Shown: positions 9,150 through 17,034, counted from the first letter of the stretch. The stretch is 64,000 nt of DNA from Verrucomicrobium sp. BvORR106 (GCF_000739655.1 NZ_BATR01000066.1:1-64000), one strand, 5' to 3'. Notes: generated by a model not told the origin, from the letters alone. Program-made: numbers and translations.

Positions 9150-9806
9150 TCAAAGCGGAACATCCATCAGAGGCAAGTGCAGATGCTGGGCCACCTTGGG
9201 GCAGAGATCAGGATAGGCTCCCACGGTGTCCTCTGCCGCCTGCCGGACAGCTGGCTCTTCCAGGCGGGCCAGATCGGCGGTGCGGAGGATTCGGTCGGTG
9301 TAGAGGGCCAGCAAGCAGGGGTGGGTGACGATGGGTTTCACCCCGTTGCAAGACTCCAGCATCATGCCCACCGAGCTGAGCGGCCAAGCGGCCCCCAACG
9401 TCTTGATGCGGGACACGAGCGGGTCATCCGGGGCCATGCGGGCGGCGAAGCGGGCCACCTCTGGCAGATGCTGGAAGAGGAGGTCCACGGAGTAATCCAC
9501 CGAGGCGCTGCGGGGGGCTGGGCAGGGCTCTGCGAGAGAGGCCTCCATGCCTGCGACATCCACATCCCGCGCGGCCAGCAGATGGATGAGCTGGTAGAGG
9601 ATCCCCGCCGCCCAAGTGGCTGTCGGAAGGTCCAGCGCGGGAGCATCATAGGCCAGACTGGAACGCTGCCGCTGGTCAAACTCCTCCAGCACTTCCGCCA
9701 GCTCGTCGGGCGTGGCCGGGTCAGCCGGAGCGAGCTTCACCACAGCGAAGCCCTGATCGAGGAGGGATTGGAGAAATTCGATCACAGGAAAAGTATCCCG
9801 CCCCAC
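9150..9806 (-). CDS. First gene of ternary-system operon, helical accessory protein (218 aa)
   Basis: Unknown, mostly helical protein whose sequence resembles the small acidic partners (bpX4-like, tentative) seen beside MoxR in ternary systems. Features: FLQSLLDQGFAVVKLAP at the start, a conserved-looking segment TATWAAGILYQLIHLLAARD near residue 65, and a C-terminal HLPLMDVPL. It has no membrane segment or enzyme motif. The start is uncertain: the GTG at 9806 gives 218 residues, and a second in-frame GTG at 9785 would remove seven. Neither has a clear Shine-Dalgarno sequence. It is the promoter-proximal gene, and the sequence upstream runs straight into the RAYT repeat unit at 9851, so the operon promoter must lie in a very short space. 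Confidence 0.65.
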   Translation of the reverse strand: MGRDTFPVIEFLQSLLDQGFAVVKLAPADPATPDELAEVLEEFDQRQRSSLAYDAPALDLPTATWAAGILYQLIHLLAARDVDVAGMEASLAEPCPAPRSASVDYSVDLLFQHLPEVARFAARMAPDDPLVSRIKTLGAAWPLSSVGMMLESCNGVKPIVTHPCLLALYTDRILRTADLARLEEPAVRQAAEDTVGAYPDLCPKVAQHLHLPLMDVPL

Positions 9807-9850
9807 GGAGCGGGAGGCAACTTTGCTGTGGAGGATATGTAAAAAAGAAC

Positions 9851-9895
9851 CAGTGCGTCGGTGCGTCGGTGCGTCAGTACGTCAAGGCGTTGGGG
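9851..9895 (+). repeat. Dispersed repeat family 1, outer left end of RAYT unit
   Basis: Starts CAGTGCGTCGGTGCGTCGGT and ends GTCAAGGCGTTGGGG. It has three 8-bp GGTGCGTC-type units in place of one. Its mirror image is at 11388-11428. Confidence 0.85.
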
Positions 9896-10102
9896 GCGCC
9901 GTGACGAAGAGAACGCATCATCGGCTTCAGCCGAATCTGGATGCCGGAGGCTATCGATGGAGTTTGGCCTTTGAGGAAAGGATGCCGGAGGCATCCCAGC
10001 CATTAGCCGGATGGTTGAAGGAGCGGAGCGACTGATACCTCCGGAAAGGGGTCGTAAAATGTATTCCACCCCGGCAGGGGTGGCAGCAAAGTCGCAGCTC
10101 CG
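9896..10102 (+). repeat. Left outer arm of ~205-bp imperfect inverted repeat
   Basis: Contains palindromes such as GGATGCCGGAGGCATCC and CCCCGGCAGGGGTGG. The whole segment (CATCGGCTTCAGCCG...ATACCTCCGGAAAGGG...GTATTCCACCCC) reappears reverse-complemented at 11181-11388 with few differences. Confidence 0.85.
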
Positions 10103-10324
10103 GTGCGTCGGTGCGTCGGTGCGTCGGTGCGTCGGTGCGTCGGTGCGTCGGTGCGTCGGTGCGTGGAGGCGTCGGTGCGTGGAGGCGTGGAGGCGTGGAG
10201 GCGTGGAGGCGTGGAGGCGTGGAGGCGTGGAGGCGTGGAGGCGTGGAGGCGTGGAGGCGTGGAGGCGTGGAGGCGTGGAGGCGTGGCAGTGCGTTAGTAG
10301 TGCGTTAGTAGTGCGTTAGTAGTG
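10102..10324. repeat. 8-bp tandem array followed by 11-bp tandem array
   Basis: Seven GGTGCGTC units (10102-10157) lead through mixed units (10158-10181) into thirteen GAGGCGTG units (10182-10285). Three perfect AGTGCGTTAGT units (10288-10320) follow. The units are near-identical, pointing to slippage expansion. The GGTGCGTC unit is also part of dispersed family 1. All frames stay open, giving spurious Arg/Gly/Val/Trp peptides. Confidence 0.95.
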
Positions 10325-10354
10325 AAGATGTTGGGGGTGGCGCGGTGGTGAGGA

Positions 10355-10490
10355 GCGCGCCCATCGGCTTCAGACGCCTTCGGATGCCGGAGGCATCGCA
10401 GCCATTAGCCGGACGGTTGAGGGAGCGGAGCGACCGATACCTCCGGTAAGCAGAAAGAAATTTGCATCCCGAAGGTGATGCCAGCAAGAT
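10355..10490 (+). repeat. Left inner REP-like arm upstream of RAYT gene
   Basis: GCCCATCGGCTTCAGACGCC... through CCGATACCTCCGG, a second same-strand copy of the element at 9896. Its mirror copy lies just after the transposase gene at 10985-11125. Confidence 0.75.
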
Positions 10491-10515
10491 CCTCTTTCTC
10501 CACGCATCATCAAAC

Positions 10516-10962
10516 ATGTCCGGCACCTATGTCTCGCTGCACTACCATGTTGTCTTCAGTACCAAGAACCGGGAGCCCCTGATCGGTGCCGAGTGGCTTC
10601 CCCGATTGCACGAGTATTTAGGCGGTACGGTGCACGGACTCGGAGGATTTTGCCAGGGGGTCGGAGGCATCAATGATCATGTGCATCTGTTGATCGGCCT
10701 GAAACCCACGCACTGTCTCTCCGACTTCATGCGGGAGTTGAAAAAGGCATCATCCATATGGGTGCACCAAGAGGTCGGGCTGAGCCATTTCGCCTGGCAG
10801 GAAGGGTATTCAGCATTCTCTGTCAGCGCCACTTCACGGGAAGCGGTCAAACAGTACATTGCACACCAGCAGGAGCATCATCGGGTGAAATCGTTCCGGG
10901 AAGAGCTCGTGCAAATGCTGGTCAAAGCGGGGGTTGCCTTCAAGCCGGAATACCTTGATTGA
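10516..10962 (+). CDS. REP-associated tyrosine transposase (RAYT, IS200-like Y1), 148 aa
   Basis: Single-strand DNA transposase of the HUH/Y1 family. RAYTs are domesticated relatives of IS200 transposases that cut and mobilise palindromic REP elements. The HUH pair is H55-V-H57 in INDHVHLLIG. The catalytic tyrosine is Y114 in VKQYIAHQQEHH. The family hallmark WQEGYSAFSVS is at 95-105, and the N-terminus has the usual YVSLHYHVVFSTKNR strand. Length is normal. I take the ATG at 10516 because the family begins about there; an earlier in-frame ATG adds 18 unrelated residues. Two pairs of nested inverted REP-like arms surround the gene, so the substrate is probably the flanking repeats. All catalytic residues are present and the gene appears intact. 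Confidence 0.93.
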   Translation: MSGTYVSLHYHVVFSTKNREPLIGAEWLPRLHEYLGGTVHGLGGFCQGVGGINDHVHLLIGLKPTHCLSDFMRELKKASSIWVHQEVGLSHFAWQEGYSAFSVSATSREAVKQYIAHQQEHHRVKSFREELVQMLVKAGVAFKPEYLD

Positions 10963-10984
10963 CAGGGCGGACGTTGCTGCGACC

Positions 10985-11125
10985 CGCTCCGGGGTCGGAA
11001 ATATCCCCTGATTACCGGAGGTATCAGTCGCTCCGCTCCTTCAACCATCCGGCTAATGGCTGGGATGCCTCCGGCATCCTTTCCTCTAAGGCCAAACTCC
11101 AGCGATAGCCTCCGGCATCCGATGC
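10985..11125 (-). repeat. Right inner REP-like arm downstream of RAYT gene
   Basis: ACCGGAGGTATCAGTCGCTC ... GATGCCTCCGGCATCC, the reverse complement of the elements at 9896 and 10355. A related element lies at 51905-52010. Confidence 0.8.
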
Positions 11126-11180
11126 GTCTGAAGCCGATGTATTCTCTTCGCCACGGTGGCCCCATCGCCTTGACGTCCTG

Positions 11181-11387
11181 GAACTGCGGCTCTGCTGCCA
11201 CCCCTGCCGGGGTGGAATACATTTTACGACCCTTTTCCGGAGGTATCAGTCGCTACGCTCCCTCAACCATCCGGCTAATGGCTGGGATGCCTCCGGCATC
11301 CTTCCCTAGAAGGCCAAACTCCATCGATGCCTCCGGCATCCAGATGCGGCTGAAGCCGATGATGCGTTCTCTTCGCCACGGTGCCCC
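11181..11387 (-). repeat. Right outer arm of ~205-bp imperfect inverted repeat
   Basis: Mirror of 9896-10102: CTGCCACCCCTGCCGGGGTG, then ACATTTTACGACCC, TCCGGAGGTATCAGTCGCT and GGATGCCTCCGGCATCC in the opposite order and strand. Confidence 0.85.
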
Positions 11388-11428
11388 CAACACCTTGACG
11401 TACTGACGCACCGCCCACTGACGCACCG
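11388..11428 (-). repeat. Dispersed repeat family 1, outer right end of RAYT unit
   Basis: CAACACCTTGACGTACTGAC...CTGACGCACCG; mirror of 9851-9895. It closes the ~1.58-kb nested inverted-repeat unit. Confidence 0.85.
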
Positions 11429-11441
11429 ACTCTCCGGCAAC

Positions 11442-12977
11442 TCAAGCCCGTCCGTATTTGACCGTGACCTCCCGCAGCCGCGTTTCCAATGCGGAAGTCA
11501 GTTGGAACCACGTGAAGCGCCAGTTCCAGAATTCGCCGCTTTTGCCGGGGATGTTCATGCGGGCCTCGCTACCCAGGCCGAGGACATCCTGAAGGGGGCA
11601 GATGGCCAGCTGGGACTGGCTTTTCCAGACGTGCTCGATGAAGTCCCAGTGGATCTCACTGCCATCGGTCTGGGTGTAGGTGAGAATGGTGCGGCGCTCG
11701 GCTTCGATCACCTCGGCGGTGCGGGTGCTGTCGTCGCCTGCCTCGCTGCGGAAGAGGCCGACCACGGTGTCGTTGTCGTGCGTGCCGGTGTAGCCCACGC
11801 TGTTTTCCGGATAGGTGGTGGGGTCGTAGAGCGGCGTTACGGTGTCTGGACCGAAGGCGAACTGCATGACGCGCATGCCGGGCAGGCTGTGCTTGTCCCG
11901 CAACTCCACCACGTCGGGCGTGATGAGCCCGAGGTCTTCTGCGATGATGGGGAGCTCGCCCATTTCTTCCTTGAGGGAGTTAAAGAGGGCGTCGCCTGGG
12001 GCTTCCACCCACTTGCCGTTGATGGCGGTGGCCTCGGTGGCAGGGATCTCCCAGTAGGCGGCAAAGCCCCGGAAGTGGTCGATGCGCACCACGTCCACGA
12101 GGGCGAGTGTCTTGCGCATGCGGCTCTTCCACCAGTTGAAGTTGGTCTTCAGGTGCTTGGGCCAGTCGTAGAGCGGGTTGCCCCAGCGCTGGCCGGTTTC
12201 GCTGAAATAGTCGGGCGGTACGCCGGCGATCACCGTGGGATTGCCGTTCTCATCCAGATAAAAGAGCTCGCGGTTCGCCCAGACGTCGGCGCTGTCATGC
12301 GCGGTGAAGATAGGGATGTCTCCCACAATGGCGATGCCCAGCTCCCGGGCGCGAATGCGGAGCTTGTTCCACTGGCGGTGGAAGAGAAATTGCAGGGCCT
12401 TGGCCTCCTCGATCTCGGCCTCCAGGGAGGACATGACCTGCGCCATGGCTACGTCTTCACGCAGGGCCACTTCGCGAGGCCACTCCGTCCAGGGCTTGCT
12501 GTCGTGCTCCTCCTTCAGGGCGATGAACATGGCCCAGTCGTCCAGCCAGTCGGACTCCCGCTGGCAGAAAACCTCAAAAGCACGGGCCAGCAGCGGGCTG
12601 GCATTGCATTGATCGATGAAGCGGCGGGCGGCCTTGCGCAGGAAGGCCATGCGCACCTCAATGACGGAGCCGAAGTCCACGTGATCATCCGGGAACTCTG
12701 GGAGCAAATGGAGGTCTGAAGGCGTGACCATGCCGTCCTTCACCAGGGCATCCAGACTGATGAGGAGGGGATTGCCCGCGAAGCTCGAGAGCGACTGGTA
12801 GGGGGAATTGCCGTAGCCTGTGGGGCCCAGTGGCAGGATCTGCCAGACTTTCTGCCCCATGCGGTGGAGTGACTCCAGCCAGAGCTCGGCCCCCGGCCCA
12901 ATCTCACCCACCCCAAACCGGCCAGGCAGCGATGTCGGATGCAACAGGATGCCGGCAGAGCGGGAGAGGGAAAGCAT
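11442..12977 (-). CDS. malQ: 4-alpha-glucanotransferase (amylomaltase, GH77)
   Basis: Transfers alpha-1,4-glucan segments between maltooligosaccharides or glycogen chains in the cytoplasm. GH77 hallmarks: N-terminal GILLHPTSLPG and GVGEIGPGA, QILPLGPTGYGNSPYQS, then VVRIDHFRGF with the catalytic nucleophile Asp, IAEDLG with the acid/base Glu, and GTHDNDT with the transition-state Asp. Length 511 aa is normal for the bacterial type. I choose the ATG at 12977 (MLSLSRSAGILL); the only upstream option is a TTG six codons earlier. No other glycogen genes are in the window. It is the last gene of a minus-strand run that starts at 15627, separated by 88 bases from the amidotransferase. Confidence 0.96.
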   Translation of the reverse strand: MLSLSRSAGILLHPTSLPGRFGVGEIGPGAELWLESLHRMGQKVWQILPLGPTGYGNSPYQSLSSFAGNPLLISLDALVKDGMVTPSDLHLLPEFPDDHVDFGSVIEVRMAFLRKAARRFIDQCNASPLLARAFEVFCQRESDWLDDWAMFIALKEEHDSKPWTEWPREVALREDVAMAQVMSSLEAEIEEAKALQFLFHRQWNKLRIRARELGIAIVGDIPIFTAHDSADVWANRELFYLDENGNPTVIAGVPPDYFSETGQRWGNPLYDWPKHLKTNFNWWKSRMRKTLALVDVVRIDHFRGFAAYWEIPATEATAINGKWVEAPGDALFNSLKEEMGELPIIAEDLGLITPDVVELRDKHSLPGMRVMQFAFGPDTVTPLYDPTTYPENSVGYTGTHDNDTVVGLFRSEAGDDSTRTAEVIEAERRTILTYTQTDGSEIHWDFIEHVWKSQSQLAICPLQDVLGLGSEARMNIPGKSGEFWNWRFTWFQLTSALETRLREVTVKYGRA

Positions 12978-13065
12978 AAAGTCACAAGAGCGCAACAGCC
13001 GTGCCGTGCAAGCTGCTAAAAGGGGCAGCGACGTTGCTTTTTTTAACTCATTCGGGAGGATTCGC

Positions 13066-13785
13066 TTATGGCGAAACCTGTGGACGGGTCGAGTGGGAAA
13101 GGAGGTGGCTCAAGACAGCCCCCATCAGCCCGTTGATGCTGGCGTACGCCGCCTCTGGCATGGCACGTAGCGACGCGGCAGACTGCACGTACGGCTGGGT
13201 GGCATCCAACTCGTCCGCACAATGCTCGACCAAGGCGGCGGCGGACGTCGGGGTGGTCTCCAGATGGAACTGCAAACCGATGACGTTCTCACCCAGTTGA
13301 AAGGCCTGGTTTTCACACACGGCACTGCGGGCCAGTCGTATCGCGTCAGGTGGGAGGTCAAAGGTTTCCCCATGCCAGTGAAACACGGTGGCGACGGGTG
13401 GGAACGCAAAAGTGTTGGCGGGCGTGGGCTCGGCCGTCAGTTCGAACCAACCGATCTCCCGCACCGGGTTCGGGCGAACCACGGCACCGAGGGCGCTGGC
13501 GATCAGCTGAGCTCCCAGGCAGATGCCGAGCACGCGCACCCCCTGGCGGATGGCACTGGCCAGAAAGGCCTTCTCCGGCGCAAGCCAGCTCAAGGTGGCC
13601 TCATCATTCACGCTCATGGGGCCGCCCATGGCGATGATGAGATCGAAATCCGTCGGGTTCGGAAGTGTCCAGCTCTCCTCGAAAAAGCGCGTGTAGTTGA
13701 TCTCAGCTCGGCGAGCCAAGAGCCAGGGCTCGATGCTGCCGAGACCTTCGAAGGGGACGTGCTGGAGGACGTGGACGCGGAGCAT
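13066..13785 (-). CDS. Class I glutamine amidotransferase-like protein (GMP synthase GATase type)
   Basis: Stand-alone amidotransferase-fold protein of the YfeJ/GuaA-like group (239 aa). The substrate is unknown; such proteins either release ammonia from glutamine or act as peptidase-like gamma-glutamyl hydrolases. Catalytic triad is visible: Cys in VLGICLGAQLIAS, and His-x-Glu in IGLQFHLETT. The upstream IIAMGGPMSVND and the FHWHGETFDLP segment are family-typical. Start at the ATG 13785 (MLRVHVLQHVPFEGLG); a TTG eight codons upstream is less likely. It follows the small conserved gene by 81 bases on the same strand; no synthetase partner is nearby. Confidence 0.9.
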   Translation of the reverse strand: MLRVHVLQHVPFEGLGSIEPWLLARRAEINYTRFFEESWTLPNPTDFDLIIAMGGPMSVNDEATLSWLAPEKAFLASAIRQGVRVLGICLGAQLIASALGAVVRPNPVREIGWFELTAEPTPANTFAFPPVATVFHWHGETFDLPPDAIRLARSAVCENQAFQLGENVIGLQFHLETTPTSAAALVEHCADELDATQPYVQSAASLRAMPEAAYASINGLMGAVLSHLLSHSTRPQVSP

Positions 13786-13866
13786 GGAATTCCAAACTTC
13801 AAATATCAAAACTCAAACTTCAAGCCGGGAGCGCCCCGCGCCTCGGAAACCAAGCACGAAGCACTC

Positions 13867-14274
13867 CTAGTCCGCATCACATGTGTCGAGGTGCGGGTGG
13901 CCTTCGTTGGGGTTGGTGAAGTTGTCTGTCTCGTCCTCGTCGCGGTTCGGATCCAGGCAGCGGAAGTCTTTTTCCACCGCCACCTTGAGGCCCCAGGGTT
14001 CATTGAAATAGATTCCCACCTGGCTGGAGGAGTCCGCCCAGGTGGTGACCTCGGCGGCAGGGAGAATGACCGAAACCACCGTGCCCGAGGCTCCGACAGC
14101 GTAGGCGACTGCGGAATTTTGGGCCGTTGTGGTTTCCACCCGATAGGCAAGTCGCGGTCCGGCGGCAGCGCCCAGCGTCGTGGCTTCTTCGAAGGCTCCC
14201 TGATCGCGCAGGGTGAGCACTTCCGTCTGGGTGAGGCGAAGTCGGAGCGAATCTCCCCGAAGGCGAAGTTTCAT
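13867..14274 (-). CDS. Conserved small protein (DUF7009-like), 135 aa
   Basis: Starts MKLRLRGDSLRLRLTQTEV, a pattern I associate with the small DUF7009 family of unknown function. A beta-rich core follows (LAYRVETTTAQNSAVAYAVG, GTVVSVILPAAEV). It ends in an acidic, Cys/His-containing tail (FRCLDPNRDEDETDNF, then HPHLDTCDAD) that could bind metal. It has no signal peptide and no membrane segment. A perfect 8-bp inverted repeat sits 11 bases upstream of the ATG. Function unknown; the family name is from memory of the N-terminal pattern. Confidence 0.75.
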   Translation of the reverse strand: MKLRLRGDSLRLRLTQTEVLTLRDQGAFEEATTLGAAAGPRLAYRVETTTAQNSAVAYAVGASGTVVSVILPAAEVTTWADSSSQVGIYFNEPWGLKVAVEKDFRCLDPNRDEDETDNFTNPNEGHPHLDTCDAD

Positions 14275-14285
14275 GGCGGCAGCTT

Positions 14286-14305
14286 ATATACTCTTGTGAG
14301 TATAT
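14286..14305. promoter_or_regulatory. Perfect palindrome upstream of the small conserved gene
   Basis: ATATACTC-TTGT-GAGTATAT, eight-base arms with a four-base spacer, 12-31 bases before the ATG at 14274. It could be an operator overlapping the promoter or a leader hairpin. No other copy was noticed in the window. Confidence 0.5.
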
Positions 14306-14323
14306 CAAGGCCCGCTGCGCGGG

Positions 14324-14360
14324 AGACAGAAGACTTAAAGACCCAAGACGCAAGACTTGA
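14324..14360 (+). repeat. Dispersed 'CAAGAC' repeat family 2
   Basis: GAGACAGAAGACTTAAAGAC followed by CCAAGACGCAAGACTTGAA. The same motif, either strand, occurs at 15814-15850, 26441-26520, 33301-33334 and 51711-51752. Always intergenic. Confidence 0.7.
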
Positions 14361-14388
14361 AACGGAGCTGACACCACCCATTTACCTC

Positions 14389-15627
14389 TTACCGAACTCC
14401 CCGACTCGCTTTCACCACGAGCAACCATCCCAGAGCGGCGATCACAAACAGGCCCAAGATGGCCACGAGTACAGCTTCGGGCATTCCGGTGCGGCTCCAC
14501 ATGCTGGCCAGCACGAGAGGGGAGGCTGCTTTGCCGAGAATCAAGGGGCCGGAAAGCAGTCCATTCAACTCCGCATAGCGCTCGGTGCCGAAGAGTTCCG
14601 CCACGGAGGTTCCTTTGAGGATGGTGGTGATGCCATTGGCGGCGCCATACAGGACGGCAAAGCCGAGCATGCTGATCATGTGGGCGGGCCAGATCAAAAG
14701 GAGCACCATGGAGAGGATGAGGGCTCCCAGGGCCCAGCCACCGACGCTGACTGCACGGAAGTCTCGACCCCAAAAGGCCAGAGCCAGTCTGCCCAGGACC
14801 TGCATGGGCCCGAAGGTCGCCATCGCCCAGAGGACGTGTTCCGTGTCCGCGCCCAGACGCTGATGAATGGGGGCAAAAAGGAAGGTCAGAGCGGAGAATG
14901 CTGCCGTGTGGGCGGTGAACCACAGTGAGAGGCCAATAAAGCGGCGGTCAGTGGCGTAGTGACGCAGTTCCCCCGCCCAGTGGATGAACCGACGATACCA
15001 AGGAGGAAGTGCTTCAAGGCTTGATGGATTACTGATGCTGCCCGGAAGACCCAGATGCAAAGGCACTGCCACCAATACCTGCAGGAGACCGAGGGAGATC
15101 AGGGCGCGTCTCCAGCCATAGGTGTCCACCAAGGCGTGAGTAAGGGGCAGGAAGGCGGTGCTGGCCAGTCCTCCCAAGAGGGTGATCAGGATGATGCCAC
15201 GTCGATACTCCTGACCGAAGGCCGTGGTCACCACGGCAAAGGCAGGCTCGTAAAGCATCCCCGCCATGGCGCAGCCTAGCAAAATCCAGGAAAGCAAGTA
15301 TCCCCATGAAGCGGTGCAGGTGGCCATGAGGATCAAGGAAACACCCCCCAGAAACGCCCCCGCTGGCATGAGCAGCCTGGCCCCTCGTCGCTGGATCCAG
15401 GCCCCCGCAGGCAGGGCGCAGATGCCCCACACCAGCAGCCCCAGGGAGAGCCCCCCATTCACAAACTCCTGGCTCCACCCAGTGTCATCGTGCAGCGGGC
15501 CTGCCACCATGGCGAAGGCGTAGTACAAGATGCCCCAGGCAAAGAACTGGCCCACTGCCAGCCTCCAGGCCAGGGACCATGGGAGAGGAAGTTTTCGTGG
15601 AGGGGAGATGGAGGAGGAAGGTGGCAT
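14389..15627 (-). CDS. Major facilitator superfamily transporter (412 aa)
   Basis: Inner-membrane secondary transporter with about 12 hydrophobic segments. Visible ones include the N-terminal VGQFFAWGILYYAFAMVAGP, the block GLSLGLLVWGICALPAGAW, and the C-terminal VLVAILGLFVIAALGWLLVV. The loop 2-3 signature is present as GAWIQRRGARLLMPAGA (the family G-x3-D-R-x-G-R motif is only approximate). Substrate cannot be told. Start chosen at the ATG 15627 (MPPSSSISPPRKLPLPW). A longer frame back to 15783 overlaps low-complexity intergenic DNA and lacks family resemblance. First gene of the minus-strand run to malQ; divergent from the G3E GTPase at 15877. Confidence 0.88.
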   Translation of the reverse strand: MPPSSSISPPRKLPLPWSLAWRLAVGQFFAWGILYYAFAMVAGPLHDDTGWSQEFVNGGLSLGLLVWGICALPAGAWIQRRGARLLMPAGAFLGGVSLILMATCTASWGYLLSWILLGCAMAGMLYEPAFAVVTTAFGQEYRRGIILITLLGGLASTAFLPLTHALVDTYGWRRALISLGLLQVLVAVPLHLGLPGSISNPSSLEALPPWYRRFIHWAGELRHYATDRRFIGLSLWFTAHTAAFSALTFLFAPIHQRLGADTEHVLWAMATFGPMQVLGRLALAFWGRDFRAVSVGGWALGALILSMVLLLIWPAHMISMLGFAVLYGAANGITTILKGTSVAELFGTERYAELNGLLSGPLILGKAASPLVLASMWSRTGMPEAVLVAILGLFVIAALGWLLVVKASRGVR

Positions 15628-15813
15628 GTGCACTGGGGGCCCTAGGCGGTATGAACAGGGAAAGGGAAGAGGGGGAAGGGATAAGGGAAAAGGGGAGAGT
15701 TCGGTGGCGGGGTGCCAGCGTGACGCTAGACGTGAATCGAGGCAAGAATGAGGCTCCTCTTCCCTTACTGGTGTTCCCGTCAAGGCCGTTCTTCCCAGGT
15801 GTCAGCTCAGTTT

Positions 15814-15850
15814 CAGGTCTTGCGTCTTGTGCCTTCTCGTCTTGTGTCTC
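15814..15850 (-). repeat. Dispersed 'CAAGAC' repeat family 2
   Basis: CAGGTCTTGCGTCTTGTGCC then TTCTCGTCTTGTGTCTC; lies between the divergent MFS and G3E genes. Confidence 0.65.
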
Positions 15851-15876
15851 CGCACTTCCTACTTTCCCCGACATCC

Positions 15877-17034
15877 ATGAGCGTTTCTTCCTCCATCTCC
15901 TCCCCGACCAAGGCCCGCTACATCATGATCGGGGGCTTCCTCGGCGCGGGGAAGACCACGGCGATCGGCAAGCTGGCGCGGACGCTGACGGACCAGGGGC
16001 TGAAGGTGGGGCTGATCACCAATGACCAGGCGGGCGGACTGGTGGATACCAAGCTGCTGCGCACCCAGGGCTTCGCCACGGAGGAGATCGCGGGCGGGTG
16101 CTTCTGCTGCCGGTTCAACACGCTGGTGGATGCCGCGGCAAAGCTGAATGATGCGACCAAGCCGGACGTCTTCATTGCGGAGCCGGTGGGGAGCTGCACG
16201 GATCTGGTGGCGACCGTGACCTATCCCCTGCGCCGCATGTACGGCGATTCGTATTCCATCGCTCCTTTGAGCGTGCTGGTGGACCCGGTGCGGGCCCGTC
16301 GTGTGCTGGGGCTGGATGCGGGGGGCAATTTCTCCTCCAAGGTGACCTACATCTACAAGAAGCAGCTCGAGGAGGCGGACATCATCGTGGTGAACAAGCG
16401 GGATCTCCTGACCCCGGAGCAGCTCGCGGAGCTCACCGAGGCTCTGCAGAAGGCATTCCCCCAGGCAAAGATTGTGGACGCCTCGGCGCGTGAGGAAGAC
16501 GGCCTCACGGGCTGGTTCAGCTCGCTCTCCAGCGAGGCCCAGCCGGGCAACCGCGCTGCCATGGAGCTGGACTACGAGGTGTATGCCGATGGCGAGGCGC
16601 TGCTGGGCTGGCTGAACGCCACCGTCACCCTGGTGGCGGAAGACGAGTTCGATGCCAACGGGTACCTCCGCTGCTTGGCCGGGAGCATCCAGGAAAAACT
16701 GGCGGCCCAGCAGGCCGAGGTGGCTCATCTCAAGATGACCTACAGCCCCGACGACGGCATCGGCGGCGAGATCGCCTCCGTGAACCTGGTGCGCAATGAC
16801 AACGTGGCCGAGACGGGTATGACGCTGGATGAGCCCAGCACCGGCGGTCAGTTGATCCTGAACCTGCGGGCCGAGACCGACCCCGAGGCCTTGCTCACTG
16901 CCGTGAAGGAAAGCCTGGTGATCGCAGGCGAGGTGTACCCCGGCGTGAAGAGCACGCTGGACCACGAAGAGCACTTCCGCCCCGGCAAACCCGAGCCCAC
17001 CTATCGTGATGGCGAGGCCCCAAATGCAAAATGA
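15877..17034 (+). CDS. G3E-family GTPase (CobW/HypB/UreG-type metallochaperone), 385 aa
   Basis: SIMIBI-class GTPase that delivers or inserts a metal into a client enzyme. Walker A is GGFLGAGKTT (19-28). The metal-binding CxCC motif is GGCFCC (73-78). A base-specificity NKRD is at 173-176. The C-terminal half carries the CobW_C-like domain and ends with a His/Glu stretch (DHEEHFRPGKPE). Start at ATG 15877, just before the P-loop strand; a longer frame upstream has no family resemblance and covers the repeat at 15814. No urease, hydrogenase or cobalamin gene is adjacent, so the metal and client are unknown. Confidence 0.9.
   Translation: MSVSSSISSPTKARYIMIGGFLGAGKTTAIGKLARTLTDQGLKVGLITNDQAGGLVDTKLLRTQGFATEEIAGGCFCCRFNTLVDAAAKLNDATKPDVFIAEPVGSCTDLVATVTYPLRRMYGDSYSIAPLSVLVDPVRARRVLGLDAGGNFSSKVTYIYKKQLEEADIIVVNKRDLLTPEQLAELTEALQKAFPQAKIVDASAREEDGLTGWFSSLSSEAQPGNRAAMELDYEVYADGEALLGWLNATVTLVAEDEFDANGYLRCLAGSIQEKLAAQQAEVAHLKMTYSPDDGIGGEIASVNLVRNDNVAETGMTLDEPSTGGQLILNLRAETDPEALLTAVKESLVIAGEVYPGVKSTLDHEEHFRPGKPEPTYRDGEAPNAK

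Noticed and set aside
1582-9806. Magnesium/cobalt chelatase or gas-vesicle MoxR-vWA operon
   Set aside because: No chelatase large subunit or gvp genes; the beta-propeller and solenoid partners do not occur there.
10011-10319. Peptide of RRCVGAS and AWRRGGVE repeats as a repeat protein
   Set aside because: All three plus frames are open over the 8-bp array, so the peptide is a by-product of the microsatellite; no start context or flanking domain.
10102-10324. CRISPR array
   Set aside because: Units of 8 and 11 bp without spacers and no cas genes.
13222-14928. 568-aa plus-strand open frame across the amidotransferase, small gene and MFS gene
   Set aside because: Spans three recognisable minus-strand genes and low-complexity intergenic DNA; no motif.
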